Assembly: GCA_021819635.1 (NCBI GenBank)
Contig: JAKAQQ010000013.1
Location: 1 to 9,385 of the forward strand
DNA: 9,385 nucleotides
From: Pseudomonadota bacterium
Lineage (GTDB): Bacteria > Pseudomonadota > Gammaproteobacteria > JAKAQQ01
Direction of reading: 5' to 3'
Shown: positions 1-7,437 of the stretch, piece by piece
How the letters are laid out: every line of letters starts with the position of its first letter
Position numbering within the stretch: the first letter of the stretch is position 1
Made by a program: the position numbers and the translations under genes
The notes under the pieces: model-generated
Told to the model about the DNA's origin: nothing
The model's input: only the letters and a program-made list of their open reading frames with translations
The model's database searches: none

Positions 1-85
1 CATAACGCCGCGCCGCCCGGGTGCAGCGCTCGCCGCCATCCGCGTCGTCTAGAATGACGGGGCCGCCGCTCCGGACGCACCGCCT
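1..85. other. Upstream region of folE, with a possible divergent start at the left edge
   Basis: This short GC-rich stretch precedes folE. The only AT-richer spot is TCTAGAAT at 48-55, whose TAGAAT (50-55) matches five of six bases of a sigma-70 -10 box. No recognisable -35 lies 16-18 bases upstream, so the promoter reading is weak. If it is real, transcription would start near 62 and leave a leader of about 24 bases. On the minus strand, in-frame ATG codons at 39-37 and 3-1 could begin a divergent gene running off the left edge, but 13 codons are too few to judge. No terminator or riboswitch was seen. Confidence 0.3.
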
Positions 86-673
86 TTGTCCGACGCTTCC
101 GCCTCTCCGGATCCACGCACCGCGGAGATGGTCACCTGCTACCGCACGATCCTCGAGCTCCTCGGGGAGGACGCCGAGCGGGACGGTCTGCGCCGGACGC
201 CCGCCCGCGCCGCCGAAGCTCTGCGCTTTCTCACCCGCGGTTACGGGACGCGCCTCGACGAGGTGGTCAACGGCGCGCTCTTTGAGACCGATCTTGACGA
301 AATGGTGGTCGTCCGCGGCGTCGAGTTCTACTCGCTGTGCGAGCACCACCTCCTGCCGTTCTTTGGGTTCTGCCACGTGGGCTATCTTCCGCGCGGGCGC
401 GTGCTGGGTCTTTCCAAGGTCGCCCGTCTCGTGGACGTCTTCGCTCGCCGTCTCCAGGTTCAGGAACAGATGACCGTGCAGATCGCGCGGGCCGTCGCCG
501 ATGTGACCGGCGCGCTTGGCGTCGGGGTGGTCGTCGAGGCCCGTCACCTGTGCATGATGATGCGCGGGGTGGAGAAACAGCACGGATCGACCACGACGTC
601 GGCCATGCTTGGCGAGTTTCGCCTGAACGCCGCCACCCGGGCGGAGTTTCTGAGCGCCGTGAGTCGAAGCTGA
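86..673 (+). CDS. folE: GTP cyclohydrolase I (FolE, type IA)
   Basis: FolE converts GTP to 7,8-dihydroneopterin triphosphate plus formate, the first committed step of tetrahydrofolate synthesis, in the cytoplasm as a homodecamer. The 195-residue product is typical in length. The family signature is visible: Cys85-Glu-His87-His88 followed by LLPFFG, and Arg153-His154-Leu-Cys156. By homology to the E. coli enzyme, Cys85, His88 and Cys156 bind the catalytic zinc, and His87 and His154 are catalytic. QEQMTVQIA (126-134) and [10 protein letters not shown] (163-172) are further conserved blocks. The start is uncertain. A TAG at 50-52 closes the frame upstream, and TTG at 86 is the only candidate start before the ATG at 128. 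The ATG start would give 181 residues and has GGAG directly against it, too close to act as a normal ribosome site. The gene is monocistronic here and convergent with ntrX. Confidence 0.96.
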   Translation: MSDASASPDPRTAEMVTCYRTILELLGEDAERDGLRRTPARAAEALRFLTRGYGTRLDEVVNGALFETDLDEMVVVRGVEFYSLCEHHLLPFFGFCHVGYLPRGRVLGLSKVARLVDVFARRLQVQEQMTVQIARAVADVTGALGVGVVVEARHLCMMMRGVEKQHGSTTTSAMLGEFRLNAATRAEFLSAVSRS

Positions 674-730
674 CGAGGTACGGGGTTCATGGTGGAGGCG
701 ACCGACCGTGTTCGCCCACGGACACGCGGA

Positions 731-759
731 GCCGGTGCCGAAGCCCGCTTGGTCCCGGC
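731..759 (+). other. Imperfect hairpin downstream of folE, possible terminator without a U tract
   Basis: The plus strand can fold with GCCGG pairing CCGGC at the base. After one mismatch and one G-U pair comes a CC/GG pair, a bulged G, and AAG pairing CTT around a four-base CCCG loop. It starts 57 bases past the folE stop. No run of T follows on either strand, so intrinsic termination is doubtful. It may be chance pairing in GC-rich DNA. Confidence 0.22.
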
Positions 760-933
760 AACATCGGGGTGGCCCACGCGCTCCGGTATCGGACGACGCT
801 CCTGGGGTCTTCGCGCGCTGCGGCCACGGCGTTGGCGCGGGTCGTCTTTCGCCACGTCTTCATGATGGCGGCCGACGATGATTGCCGGCGTTCGGGGGAG
901 GCGGTGCCTGCTCCGTGTCCCGCCGGTCTGGCT

Positions 934-955
934 GGCCCGCGTGGTCGCGCGAGCC
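934..955 (-). terminator. Hairpin abutting the ntrX stop codon, possible 3' end structure
   Basis: Read on the minus strand, the transcript continues from the ntrX TGA (958-956) straight into GGCTCGCG, a six-base CGACCA loop, and CGCGGGCC. All eight positions pair, one as G-U. On the plus strand that position is a C/A mismatch, so the fold favours the ntrX transcript. No U tract follows. It could stabilise the operon's 3' end, or assist Rho-dependent or weak intrinsic termination. Confidence 0.3.
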
Positions 956-2266
956 TCAGACGTCGTCGCCCCCAATGTTCTCGCGCTGGATGCCGAGGCT
1001 GCGGAGCTTCCTGTAAAGATGCGTGCGCTCCATGCCGCTTTCTTCCGCCACCCGCCCGATGCGTCCTTCGCAACGCCGCAGGAGTTCTTCGAAATAGGCG
1101 CGCTCGAAGCGCTCGCGGGCCTCGCGCAGAGGTAGGCGTAACCAGTCCTCCCCGAGGACGGTGCTGCGCGGACGGGTGGTGTCGTGCCGACGGGTGAGGG
1201 CCGCCTGCACCGCCTCGGGTCCGATCTCCTCGTCCTTCGCCTCGTGAAGGGCGGTTTCGACCACGTTGCACAACTGGCGCAGGTTGCCCGGCCAGTCCTG
1301 CTGGCGGAGGAGGTTCAGCGCCGCCACCGAGAAATGACGGTACGGGAGCTCCTGGGCGGCGGTCAGCCGTTCGGCGAGCGTGCCGACCAGTTCCGGAATG
1401 TCGTCGCGGTAGTCGCGGACCGCGGGAACGGTGAGAATCCGGCGGCCAAGCCGCTCGACCACGTCCGGCGCAAGTTCCCCGTGCTCGACGCGTGGACCAA
1501 GTTCCGCGGTGGCCGCGGAAATGACGAATCTCCGGTCCCGCTGGTCGGGGGCGAGGGCGGCGAGCCAGGCGAGCAACCGGTTTTGGGCGGCGGGTGTCAA
1601 CGCTTCGAGACCGTCGAGGTAGAGGGTGCCGTCCACCGCCTCCCGGAGCCGCCCGTCGAACACCGCGTCCGACTCGGCGTCGGTGGGGGTGCAACGAACG
1701 AACGGGCCGCGCCTTTGGGTCTGCGCGTGGAGCGCGCGGGCGATTTCTTCCCGGCCGCTGCCGTGTTCCCCGACGAGGAGGGTCTCGAGAGGAAGCTGCG
1801 CGAGGGAAGAGACGGCCTCACGCAGCGACCGCAACGCCGCGCTGCGCCCCCAGTCACGAGCGAGGAGGATGGGTGGGGGCGGCGGGAGGGGCGCGACACG
1901 AACCCGGCTTCCGAGGGCGTGCGTCACGGCCGAGAGGAGACGGCGTAGCGAGATGGGCTTTTCAAGCACGTCGACGGCGCCCCAGCGCGATGCCTCGAGG
2001 GCCACGTCGATCGTGGCGTGGCCCGAGATCATGATGACGGGGGCCGTGTGCCGCCCGGCCCATTCGCGCAGCAGGGTGATCCCGTCGGAGTCGGGCAGCC
2101 AGATGTCCAGGAGCACGAGGTCGTAGGATCCCGCGTCGCGGGCCCGGCGTGCCTCCTCGGCGCTGGTGGCGGTGTCCACTCCGTATCCCTCCTCGCTCAG
2201 GATCTCGTGGAGCAGGCCAAGAATGTCGTGTTCGTCGTCGACGACGAGGATACGGGGTGCGGTCAC
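956..2266 (-). CDS. ntrX: NtrX-like response regulator with a degenerate AAA+ domain
   Basis: This is the partner of NtrY, which is encoded just upstream and overlaps it by four bases (GTGA; start codon GTG). The receiver domain (about 1-120) is intact: acidic pocket Asp10/Asp11, phosphoacceptor Asp54, Ser81 and Lys103. A proline run (128-132) leads to an AAA+ domain (about 138-335) that lacks its key features. Walker A reads GEHGSGRE (166-173) with Arg172 in place of lysine. The GAFTGA sigma-54 contact loop and its flanks are missing, leaving only about 52 residues between the Walker motifs, roughly 18 fewer than in NtrC. Walker B is LYLDG with Gly219 in place of glutamate. The arginine-finger motif is degraded (LAPDVVERL, 265-273). 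The WPGN box (325-328) survives. A Fis-type helix-turn-helix (about 403-425, including SGMERTHLYRKLRSLGI) is intact. I infer phosphorylation-controlled DNA binding without sigma-54 activation. Length is 436 residues. The family call is firm; the regulon is unknown. Confidence 0.92.
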   Translation of the reverse strand: MTAPRILVVDDEHDILGLLHEILSEEGYGVDTATSAEEARRARDAGSYDLVLLDIWLPDSDGITLLREWAGRHTAPVIMISGHATIDVALEASRWGAVDVLEKPISLRRLLSAVTHALGSRVRVAPLPPPPPILLARDWGRSAALRSLREAVSSLAQLPLETLLVGEHGSGREEIARALHAQTQRRGPFVRCTPTDAESDAVFDGRLREAVDGTLYLDGLEALTPAAQNRLLAWLAALAPDQRDRRFVISAATAELGPRVEHGELAPDVVERLGRRILTVPAVRDYRDDIPELVGTLAERLTAAQELPYRHFSVAALNLLRQQDWPGNLRQLCNVVETALHEAKDEEIGPEAVQAALTRRHDTTRPRSTVLGEDWLRLPLREARERFERAYFEELLRRCEGRIGRVAEESGMERTHLYRKLRSLGIQRENIGGDDV

Positions 2267-4497
2267 AGTGGCTCGGCCTCTCTCGGATGGTAGCGGCGGG
2301 CGGCCGCGCGCAGTCGTTCGCCCCGAGTCCGTTCGTTGAGCGGCAGCACCACGGCAATCCGTGCGCCGCCTTCCGGGCGGTTGCTCAGGAGAGCGTGCCC
2401 GCCGTGTTCTTCGATGATTTTCTTGGTGATCGCGAGCCCGAGCCCGGTCCCGCGTGGCTTGCTGGTCGTGTAGGGTTCGAAGGCGTGTTCCAGCATCGCG
2501 GGGCTCAGGCCCGGTCCGTTGTCCTCGACGAGGAGTTCGGCGTCGCCCTGCACGAGATCGTAGTGCACGCGGAGCACGACCCGTCCGGCGGGCTGGTCCT
2601 GAAGGGCCTCGAGAGCGTTGCGCAGGAGGTTGTGAAGGACTTGGCGGATGCGTTCCTCGTCGGCTTCGATCGGGGGCGCGGGCGTGCCGAGATCGGTGGC
2701 GATCTCGAGGTGCGGGTAACGGCCACGGTAGAGGTCCGCGACTTCGGCGGTGAGCGCGTTGAGATCGAAGCGCGTGAACCGTAAGTCGGGGGCCCGCGCG
2801 TAGTCGCCGAAGGCGCGCACCATGTTCTGCAGGGCCTCAACCTGCCGGACGATGGTTTCGACAGAATGCTGAAGCCAGATTTTCTCTTCCTCGTCCAGAC
2901 GCTTGAGGAAGCGGCGACCGATCCGTTCGGCGGTGAGTTGGATGGGGGTCAGGGGGTTGCGGATCTCGTGCGCCATGCGTCGGGCGACTTCGCCCCACGC
3001 CGCGTCGTGCTGGGCCTCAAGAAGATCGGTGAGATCCTCGAAGACGACGGCTCCCCCGCGTCCGATCCCCGGGAGTTCAGGAAGAGCGGTCACGCGCAGG
3101 GCGACGACGCGCCGTCGTCGTCCCCCCCCGAAAACGATCTCCCGCCGGGCCTCGCCGTGACTGGCGGGGAGAAGTTCGTCGACGGCGGTAAAGAAGTCCT
3201 CCAGGTGTGGGTAGGAGGCGCGCAGGGCGGTGAGGTCGTGACCGGCGTCGCGATCGCGCTTGAGCCCGAGCAGGTGGCAGGCGGCCTCGTTTGCGAGTTC
3301 GAGCACGCGCCGCTCGTCAAACACCAGGACGCCCGCGGAGAGATGGGCGAGAACCGTTTCGAGAAGGGCCCGTTCGCGTTCTTCCCGCTGGCGGTGCTCG
3401 GCGGCGGTGCGCTGCGCTTCGGCGAGCCGCCCGATCATGCGGTTGAACGTACGCTTCAGAGGGCCGAAGTCGCCGCCCGCGGTCTCGAGGCGGACGTCGA
3501 GCCGTCCTTCGGAGACCGAACCGATGGCCTCGACCAACTCGTCGACAGGCGCGACGATGCGGCGGGCAAAGTAGAGCGCGGCGGTGACCAGGGCCAGCAA
3601 GCCGAGGAGAGCCACGAGGATCAGGGTCAGGACGAGACTCCAGGTCAAAGGCCGCCGGAGGAGCGCGAGCTCCTCGTAGCGCGCGTAGGCCTGTTCGACG
3701 CGTCGCGCCGTGCGGGTTTCGTGCCTCGAGACCGGGAAGACGGTTTCGAGGATGAGCGGCCGGGCGAGGGGATTGACCGTGGGAACGGGCAGCACGGCGC
3801 GCACGGCGTAGCGGTGGCCGTGGGTCGGGGCGAGAACGACGCTCGTCGAACCGTGGGTGGCTTCCTCGAGCGCGGCCCGCGACGGGGTGGGCGGCAGGAG
3901 GGGGAAGGGGAACGCCGAATCGACCGCGAGGATGTGCCCGTTGTCGTGGAGGAGGACGACGTCGAGAGCACGGGCGCGGGCCCGCAGGCGCTCGAGGAGA
4001 AGCGGCCAGACGGGCCGTGGGGTCAGGGCGAGGGCGCGGGCCAGATGTCGGGTGTTGCGAAGATCCGTTTTCAGGGTGTTGTCGATGGCCCCGCGGCTGA
4101 GCTCGACCGCCGTCCGCACGACGCGTGTGACCGGAGGGGCGTACCAAGAGTGGATGCTGTTGCGAATGAAGACCGCGGCGAACGCGCAAATGAGAACAAC
4201 CGGAATCAGGGCGAGTCCGACGAACGTCCGCACCATGCGACGGATCAGGTTCCATCCGGGTTCGCGGCGTGGGTAGACGCGTCCGAGATGGACGACCTGT
4301 ACGACGATCAGACTCAGAAGTCCCGCGGTGCCGAGGACGACGAGCACGAAGAGAGGAACGTCGAGTTCACTGAAAAGGGCGGGGTCTTCGGTGGTCGAGG
4401 CGAGGAGAACGAGCGCGCAGAAGACGGCCAAGAGCGTCGCCGCCGCAAGCAGCGGCCAGCCCCGCTGCCTCAGGGGGCGAGGCGGGCGCTTGTCCAT
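2263..4497 (-). CDS. ntrY: NtrY-like membrane sensor histidine kinase
   Basis: The kinase autophosphorylates on histidine and should pass the phosphate to NtrX Asp54. Residues are counted from the ATG at 4497 (744 aa). Three N-terminal membrane segments (about 13-34, 47-71 and 92-111) are followed by a periplasmic sensor region (about 112-286), a fourth segment (about 287-310), HAMP (about 309-362), PAS (about 381-491), and a kinase core. The H-box MAHEIRNPLTPIQL carries phosphoacceptor His510. The N-box has NLLRNALEA (Asn627), G1 is DNGPGL (659-664), the F-box is FEPYTTSK, and G2 is GTGLGLA (683-689), so the kinase looks active. An in-frame GTG at 4524 would add nine residues and raise the overlap with the DUF4390 gene to 55 bases. 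I prefer the ATG, with an overlap of 28 and GGGAAAG upstream of it. A C8 run on the plus strand (3122-3129), read as eight G's in this gene, lies within the PAS coding region. Confidence 0.94.
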   Translation of the reverse strand: MDKRPPRPLRQRGWPLLAAATLLAVFCALVLLASTTEDPALFSELDVPLFVLVVLGTAGLLSLIVVQVVHLGRVYPRREPGWNLIRRMVRTFVGLALIPVVLICAFAAVFIRNSIHSWYAPPVTRVVRTAVELSRGAIDNTLKTDLRNTRHLARALALTPRPVWPLLLERLRARARALDVVLLHDNGHILAVDSAFPFPLLPPTPSRAALEEATHGSTSVVLAPTHGHRYAVRAVLPVPTVNPLARPLILETVFPVSRHETRTARRVEQAYARYEELALLRRPLTWSLVLTLILVALLGLLALVTAALYFARRIVAPVDELVEAIGSVSEGRLDVRLETAGGDFGPLKRTFNRMIGRLAEAQRTAAEHRQREERERALLETVLAHLSAGVLVFDERRVLELANEAACHLLGLKRDRDAGHDLTALRASYPHLEDFFTAVDELLPASHGEARREIVFGGGRRRRVVALRVTALPELPGIGRGGAVVFEDLTDLLEAQHDAAWGEVARRMAHEIRNPLTPIQLTAERIGRRFLKRLDEEEKIWLQHSVETIVRQVEALQNMVRAFGDYARAPDLRFTRFDLNALTAEVADLYRGRYPHLEIATDLGTPAPPIEADEERIRQVLHNLLRNALEALQDQPAGRVVLRVHYDLVQGDAELLVEDNGPGLSPAMLEHAFEPYTTSKPRGTGLGLAITKKIIEEHGGHALLSNRPEGGARIAVVLPLNERTRGERLRAAARRYHPREAEPL

Positions 4498-5063
4498 GGA
4501 CTCGAACTTTCCCAATGCGTCCACAAGCCCGCGAGCCAGCGCAGCGCGTGGGGAATGTCGTCGACGTGGAGGTTGATGCGGGCCCGGACGCGGTAGTGCT
4601 CGCGCGGGGTCAAGAGGGTGGTGTCGACGAGGGGAATCCCGTGCGGGTGCTGGAGCGCCAGAACGACGCGTCCGAACGTGGGGTAACTTGTCCGCACGCC
4701 GGTCTCGAGATCGCGGACCACGTACCGCCCGAGCACGGTGTGGTACGCGATCCGGTAGCGCTGGTCGATGCGGGCAACCGTTCCCCCCCAGAAAAGAAAC
4801 GTGCGGGCGCCGACGATGTCAATCTTGAGACTCAGCGTGACCGGAATCCCGTGGAGGAGGGCGCGGCGTACTGTGTGGCCCGGGGCGATATGCAAGCGGC
4901 CGTTCAGATAATAGACGCCGTGCTGGCGCGTTACGATGAGACGGTCGACGCGCAACCCCGCGTGGGCCACGCCCGTGAGCGCGCCGGCCGCGAGAAGAGC
5001 GAGGGCGGGAAGACGGTGCCGGCGGCGCGCGGGAGCGGGGTAGAGCGGTGTGGGCGGGCTCAT
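4470..5063 (-). CDS. DUF4390 family secreted protein
   Basis: The product has 197 residues and unknown biochemical function. It begins with a signal peptide: Arg/His-rich n-region RRRHR (13-17), hydrophobic stretch LPALALLAAGALTG (18-31), and a likely signal peptidase I site after AHA (33-35). The mature part matches what I know of the DUF4390 family: beta-rich, with FLFWGG, a segment RYRIAYHTVLGRYVVRD, and a C-terminal ending with DIPHALRWLAGLWTHWE. The protein probably acts in the periplasm or at the membrane face. Its ATG overlaps the rsmB stop (ATGA), with no Shine-Dalgarno, so it is probably translated by coupling. Its 3' end overlaps ntrY by 28 bases. The fixed position next to ntrY in many proteobacteria suggests a link to the sensor's input or to the envelope, but that is inference. 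The frame continues upstream to 5345, but that part lies inside rsmB and is unlikely to be translated. Confidence 0.88.
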   Translation of the reverse strand: MSPPTPLYPAPARRRHRLPALALLAAGALTGVAHAGLRVDRLIVTRQHGVYYLNGRLHIAPGHTVRRALLHGIPVTLSLKIDIVGARTFLFWGGTVARIDQRYRIAYHTVLGRYVVRDLETGVRTSYPTFGRVVLALQHPHGIPLVDTTLLTPREHYRVRARINLHVDDIPHALRWLAGLWTHWESSSPWTSARLAP

Positions 5064-6487
5064 GGAAACGGGCGCGGCGTGTCGTCGCCGATCTCCCGAG
5101 TATCGGCGACGAGCGTGCCGGCTGCAAGCGCGATCGGGAAGGAGCGTGGTTGAGCGGGGCGGGGTTTCTTGAGAAGAACCGCGTAAAAGAAACCGTCCAT
5201 GCCCTCTTCGCCTGTGAGAACATGCACGCCCGACGGGTCGTGGTGGCCCCAGGGAACAGCGGGGTCGAGGAGGGTCGCCTCGCCCGCACGGGCGTGCAGG
5301 AAGGCGCGGATCACCCTGTCGGTTTCCTCCCGGAAAACCGAACACGAGGTAAAGAGCAGGCGGCCCTCCGCCTCGAGACGGCCCCAGAGGTTCTCAAGGA
5401 GCCTCCGGGCGAGTTCGGCGCGAACGGTGATGTCCTCCGGGCGCCTGTGAACTTTGACATCGGGGTGACGCCGGACGGTCCCCGAGGCGGTGCACGGCAC
5501 GTCGAGAAGAATGCGGTCAAAACGTTCGTCTTCCGGCAAAGCCCCGGGTTGGGAGGCGTCGGCTTGGCGCAGCTCGAACGCGGTGTGCCCCAGACGCCCG
5601 AGCTCGCGCCGCGTGTGGTCAAGTCGACGGGCGTTGACGTCGAGGCCGAGGACACGACAGCCGCTCGGGGCGGTTTCGAGGATCTGAGCGAGCTTGTTCC
5701 CCGGGGCGCAACAGGCGTCGAGGATGCGGTCTCCGGGAGCGGGGGCGAGGAGCGGGACCGCGAGTTGGGCGGCTTCGTCCTGGATGCTCGCCCAACCACG
5801 GGCGTAGACCGGGAGGGAGGTCGCCGGCCGTGGGCTTGCAAGCGTGAGTCCGAACGGAGCGAAGCGCGTGGGACGGACCTCAAGCCCTTGTTCTTCAAGC
5901 GCCGTCCGGCATTCTGCGACGGTGGTTCGCCGAAGATTGACACGCAGGGTCATCGGGGCCCTTTCGAGCCCGTCGAGCAGCAGCCGTTCCCACTCCCCGG
6001 GCCAGTCTTCCTGGAGACGGGCGATCCACCAGGCCGGGTGCGCGTAGCGGATTACAGGGTCGGTGTTGAGACGTCCGTCGAGATCGTGACGTTCGCGCAG
6101 GACGCGGCGGAGGACCGCGTTGAGGACCGGCGCGGCCCGTCCGCAGCCAAGGAGACGGCTTGCCTCCACGGTGGCGGAGACCGCGGCATGGTCGGGGATG
6201 CGGGTATGCAGGATTTGCGCCAACCCGACGAGACCAAGGCTGCGGAGACGCGGGTCGTCTCCGTCCGCCGGGTCGGAGCGAACGGCGGCCCACAGGCGCT
6301 CAAGAGCAGGGCAATAGCGGATCGTGGTCGAGACGAGCTCGTGGACGAGGGCCCGCTCGTGCTCCCCCTCCCCGGCAAGGACCGCTTCGAGGCGCCGCCC
6401 TTCGTGGACGACGCTGTGAACCGCGCGGGCGGCGCGCGCCCGACTTTCGGCCCCCGCGGGAGGAAGGCCGCTCGCTGCGGTGGTCAC
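5060..6487 (-). CDS. rsmB: 16S rRNA (cytosine-967-C5)-methyltransferase RsmB
   Basis: RsmB methylates C967 of 16S rRNA using S-adenosylmethionine, acting in the cytoplasm on naked rRNA during 30S assembly. Residues 1-145 form a NusB-like RNA-binding domain (RAARAVHSVVHEG near the start; APVLNAVLRRVLRE at 119-132). Residues 150-440 are the Rossmann methyltransferase: SAM motif DACCAPGNKL (257-266), Asp283 in GLDVN as likely SAM ribose ligand, PCTASG with Cys332, and TSCSV with Cys382. By homology to E. coli RsmB, Cys382 is the nucleophile and Cys332 helps release product. The start is a GTG overlapping the fmt stop (GTGA), with no Shine-Dalgarno. The 475 residues exceed E. coli's 429, mainly because a tail of about 35 residues follows the usual DGFFYAVLLK end. 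The open frame continues upstream to 6817 inside fmt, but that part has no RsmB similarity. Confidence 0.94.
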   Translation of the reverse strand: MTTAASGLPPAGAESRARAARAVHSVVHEGRRLEAVLAGEGEHERALVHELVSTTIRYCPALERLWAAVRSDPADGDDPRLRSLGLVGLAQILHTRIPDHAAVSATVEASRLLGCGRAAPVLNAVLRRVLRERHDLDGRLNTDPVIRYAHPAWWIARLQEDWPGEWERLLLDGLERAPMTLRVNLRRTTVAECRTALEEQGLEVRPTRFAPFGLTLASPRPATSLPVYARGWASIQDEAAQLAVPLLAPAPGDRILDACCAPGNKLAQILETAPSGCRVLGLDVNARRLDHTRRELGRLGHTAFELRQADASQPGALPEDERFDRILLDVPCTASGTVRRHPDVKVHRRPEDITVRAELARRLLENLWGRLEAEGRLLFTSCSVFREETDRVIRAFLHARAGEATLLDPAVPWGHHDPSGVHVLTGEEGMDGFFYAVLLKKPRPAQPRSFPIALAAGTLVADTREIGDDTPRPFP

Positions 6488-7428
6488 AGGAGGCGGTGCC
6501 CGAGGAGGGGCTCCCGCCGCCCTCTCAGGAATTCGCCGACCGCCAGGTTGGCCCCCCCGCTGCGCTGCAAGCGCGTGATGCGCAGGAGATCTGTCCCGCA
6601 CGCGACATCGATGCCCTCTTCGTCGGTGGCCACGATCGTCCCGGGCGGACGGTGGCTCGCGCTCGCGAGGGGGGCCGCCTCGTGGACCGCCAGACGGTTG
6701 TCCGGATGCGCCGTGTCCAGAAAGGCATAGGTTCCCGGCCAGGGTGTGAACGCACGCACACGGCGTGCGAGGTCTTCCGCCCGTTGCGTCCAGTCGAGAC
6801 GGCCGTCTTCCTTGCAAAGGCGCGGGGCGTAGGTGACCCGTGTCTCGTCCTGTTCCTGCGGTACGAGCGTCGGGTTGGAGGCGAGCGCGTCGAGCGCCTC
6901 GAGAAGGCAGCGGACGCCAAGCCGGGCGAGGCGAGCACCGAGCGCGGCGGTGGTGTCGTCGTGATGGATCGGCTCCACGCAGTACCGGTAGACAGGGCCG
7001 TCGTCGAGACGCGGGCTCATCCGCATGATGCTGACGCCGCTTTCGGCATCACCGGCGAGGATCGCGTGCGCGATCGGTGAGGCCCCGCGCCAGCGCGGCA
7101 GGAGCGAGGCGTGGACATTGAGAGCGCCCAGCGGGAAGAGCGTGAGCCAGGGCGCCGGGAGAAGCCGCCCGTAGGCGGCAACCACGAGGGCGTCGGCACC
7201 GGTTTCCGCCACCCGAGCACGGAGGGCCCGAGTGCCGAGGCCCTCGGGCGCGAGCACGGGCAGCCGGTGGCGCTCGGCGGCCAGCGCGACCTCGGTGGGC
7301 CGGGGCCGGCGTCCGCGTCCCTGCGCCTCCGGGGGTTGGGTGAGTACGAGAGGAACCTCGTGGTGGGTGAGGAGTCCCTCGAGAATCGTGGCCGCGAAGG
7401 ACGGGCTACCCGCGAAGACGAACCGCAC
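6484..7428 (-). CDS. fmt: Methionyl-tRNA formyltransferase
   Basis: Fmt transfers formyl from 10-formyltetrahydrofolate to initiator Met-tRNA, allowing normal bacterial translation initiation. Length is 314 residues, as expected. The N-terminal Rossmann domain opens with RFVFAGSPSFA. The acceptor-stem loop is GRGRRPRPTEV (37-47), corresponding to GRGKK-type loops. The active site shows NVHASLLPRWRGASPIAHA with Asn104 and His106, plus Asp142 in RLDDG. The C-terminal OB-fold (about 205-314) includes KEDGRLDW and FTPWPGTYAF. The start is a GTG nine bases beyond the def stop, with no Shine-Dalgarno visible, so translation probably depends on reinitiation after def. It shares the def reading frame, separated by one TGA. 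The fmt stop overlaps the rsmB start by four bases. The pairing with def is widespread in bacteria, and FolE at the left of the window starts the pathway to its cofactor. Confidence 0.96.
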   Translation of the reverse strand: MRFVFAGSPSFAATILEGLLTHHEVPLVLTQPPEAQGRGRRPRPTEVALAAERHRLPVLAPEGLGTRALRARVAETGADALVVAAYGRLLPAPWLTLFPLGALNVHASLLPRWRGASPIAHAILAGDAESGVSIMRMSPRLDDGPVYRYCVEPIHHDDTTAALGARLARLGVRCLLEALDALASNPTLVPQEQDETRVTYAPRLCKEDGRLDWTQRAEDLARRVRAFTPWPGTYAFLDTAHPDNRLAVHEAAPLASASHRPPGTIVATDEEGIDVACGTDLLRITRLQRSGGANLAVGEFLRGRREPLLGHRLL

Positions 7429-7437
7429 CGGGAGGGG

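Larger units (their letters stand above)
674..955. other. Convergent intergenic region between folE and ntrX, no convincing gene
   Basis: This is 282 bases between two gene 3' ends. Each strand holds one 58-codon open frame: plus 689-865, and minus from an ATG near 863 to a stop at 687. They overlap almost completely, are arginine-rich, lack a good ribosome site and resemble no family I recognise, so I treat both as chance. Two possible hairpins are listed separately. In many related genomes trkA follows ntrX, but nothing resembling TrkA is present here. Confidence 0.55.

Noticed and set aside
689..865. Small 58-codon open frame after folE (plus strand), and a similar one on the minus strand ending at 687
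   Set aside because: The two overlap each other, are arginine-rich, and have no well-placed ribosome site or known similarity.
687..1694. A 335-codon minus-strand frame overlapping ntrX in another frame
   Set aside because: It is arginine- and proline-rich low-complexity translation, out of frame with NtrX, with no domain.
2866..4596. A 576-codon open frame on the plus strand opposite ntrY
   Set aside because: It is rich in Gly, Glu, Asp and Arg with no recognisable domain, and lies entirely antisense to an ntrY with complete kinase motifs. Long antisense frames are expected from codon bias in GC-rich DNA.
5048..6730. A 560-codon open frame on the plus strand opposite rsmB and part of fmt
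   Set aside because: It has no family motif, and the opposite strand carries RsmB and Fmt with all catalytic residues. It is a codon-bias shadow.
6488..6817. Upstream extension of the rsmB open frame
   Set aside because: The extension lies within fmt, is Arg/Pro-rich without RsmB similarity, and a GTG overlapping the fmt stop gives a start that fits the family.
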